A stretch of 40,558 nt of DNA from a virus: IMG/VR virus record IMGVR_UViG_3300009082_000324, positions 1-40,558 of that record, one strand, 5' to 3'. A program made the translations under genes and the position numbers. The notes beneath the pieces were generated by a model, which saw nothing but the letters and a program-made list of their open reading frames with translations, had not been told where the DNA came from and searched no databases. The first letter of the stretch is position 1; each line of letters opens with the position of its first letter. This document shows, in pieces, positions 39,662-40,558 of this stretch.

Positions 39662-40558
39662 TTACTCATCCTTTTTAAATTTATTGTATCTATTGATTAT
39701 AACATCACAATAAGCCGGATCTAACTCCATAATATAGCATTTCCTATTAAGTTGTTCACAAGCAATTAATGTAGAACCTGAACCACCAAATAAATCTAAT
39801 ACTATTCCGTTTTCTTTTGAAGATATTTGTATTCTATTACTAATTAAATCTAAAGGTTTCATTGTTGGATGTAAATCGCCTTCACCTTCTCGACCCTCTT
39901 CTTTTTTCGATATATAATATTTTTTATATATATCAGTAGGTTTTAGAGAGTTATTCCAAATTCTTTTTTTACTATCTGCAAAATATAAAATATATTCAAT
40001 GTCGGGTAAAAAGGTATTGTTACTCCATGGCGTGGGATTTGATTTGCACCAAACTAATATATTAAAATTAAATTCATCAAATATTTTCAAATAATCTTTT
40101 ATCCCATTCTTAGATGTACATATATAAAACGTACCTATATCTAAATTAACAAAATGGGATAACTTATTTACATCAAATTCAATGATGTCATTAGTTCTTT
40201 TTTTCATATTCTTAGTTGATTCTTTAAAACAACCTAAACCACCCATTTGCATATCGTAAGGCGGATCGGTAAACATCATATCTATTTTATTATTATTTAT
40301 TAATTGATTTATTTGATTTATATCAAAACTATTTCCACACATTAAAACATGATTACCAAGTAAAATAATATCACCAAGTTTTGTTTTTATATTTTTTCTA
40401 TCAACAACACCATCGAAATTATCGTCTTTTACTTTGACTTCATTAAATTTATTGGTTAATTGTTCAAATTCTTTAGAATCAAACCCAGTCAAGAAAAAAT
40501 CATTCTCAAAATTTAATTTCAAATCTTCAAGGATAGTATTTAATTTTTCTTCATCCCA
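39662..40558 (-). CDS. DNA adenine/cytosine-N4 methyltransferase, truncated at right edge
   Basis: The frame is open to the right edge (WDEEKLNTILEDLKLNFEND precedes the internal TTG at 40522), so the gene is partial. The visible part has FTDPPYDMQMGG (DPPY, motif IV) and VLDLFGGSGSTLIACEQLN (motif I region) of the permuted group. The lead-in resembles the linker after a ParB-like domain in many phage methyltransferases, so the missing N-terminus probably carries one. It may protect phage DNA or mark it for packaging. Confidence 0.85.
   Translation of the reverse strand, partial: WDEEKLNTILEDLKLNFENDFFLTGFDSKEFEQLTNKFNEVKVKDDNFDGVVDRKNIKTKLGDIILLGNHVLMCGNSFDINQINQLINNNKIDMMFTDPPYDMQMGGLGCFKESTKNMKKRTNDIIEFDVNKLSHFVNLDIGTFYICTSKNGIKDYLKIFDEFNFNILVWCKSNPTPWSNNTFLPDIEYILYFADSKKRIWNNSLKPTDIYKKYYISKKEEGREGEGDLHPTMKPLDLISNRIQISSKENGIVLDLFGGSGSTLIACEQLNRKCYIMELDPAYCDVIINRYNKFKKDE

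Noticed and set aside
1-40558. Idea that the window is one complete circular genome
   Set aside because: Joining the ends does not give a sensible continuation of the methyltransferase frame (no ParB-like sequence would appear), and lysis genes are absent.
1-40558. tRNA genes, rRNA or CRISPR array
   Set aside because: No cloverleaf-like GC-rich segment or regularly spaced repeats were seen on reading; gaps between genes are too short for an array.

Overview
This window looks like part of a tailed-phage genome (siphovirus type, Caudoviricetes) that infects a low-GC Gram-positive host (Bacillota). The evidence is the AT-rich sequence, strong AGGAGG-type ribosome binding sites, tightly packed overlapping genes, a complete head and tail module, an LPXTG-type cell-wall anchor protein and wall-polymer-like enzymes. 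It could also be a prophage, but no host gene is visible. Both ends cut through open reading frames: an unidentified small gene on the left and a DNA methyltransferase on the right.

Positions 1-10159 (+ strand) are the early/replication side. It holds many small unknown genes, a family B DNA polymerase (1910-4381), a tandem AbrB-like protein, an SF2 helicase interrupted by an intein (6074-8479), an HTH regulator, a RecU-like resolvase and a zinc-binding mini-protein. Two near-identical sigma70-type promoters (a 32-nt perfect repeat) sit exactly on the stop codons of upstream genes. The intein carries a homing-endonuclease-like gene in a different reading frame, and both frames are open throughout. 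Four small early genes appear broken by single-base indels.

Positions 40558-10156 (- strand, read right to left) are the late operon: methyltransferase, small and large terminase, a metallopeptidase-like protein, portal, a GIY-YIG nuclease plus a small tyrosine recombinase, an unknown protein, minor capsid protein, LPXTG protein, terminator, then a ~12 kb glycan cassette (33109-21078). After that come scaffold, major capsid, connector genes, tail tube, a tail assembly chaperone with a programmed -1 frameshift, tape measure, hub, appendage and fibre genes. The two operons converge on a terminator at 10146-10176 whose loop contains both stop codons. No endolysin or holin was recognised, so lysis genes are probably outside the window.

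The most unusual part is the glycan cassette. In transcription order it encodes a PseB-like dehydratase, PseC-like aminotransferase, a short NeuB/PseI-like synthase, a HAD protein, a small helical protein, an SpsF/PseF-like nucleotidyltransferase, a Pse-associated methylase, a PseH-like GNAT, an ATP-grasp enzyme, a second HAD protein, a PIG-L deacetylase, a capsule-synthesis-type glycosyltransferase, two methyltransferases, an IspD/TarI-like cytidylyltransferase, an SDR reductase, a TagF/TarL-like polyol-phosphate transferase and a Rha-like regulator. Nearly all the genes overlap by 4-35 nt. This reads as a nonulosonic (pseudaminic-like) acid pathway joined to a CDP-ribitol-like pathway, inserted between minor-capsid and scaffold genes. 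It could remodel the host surface or decorate virions. PseG was not found.
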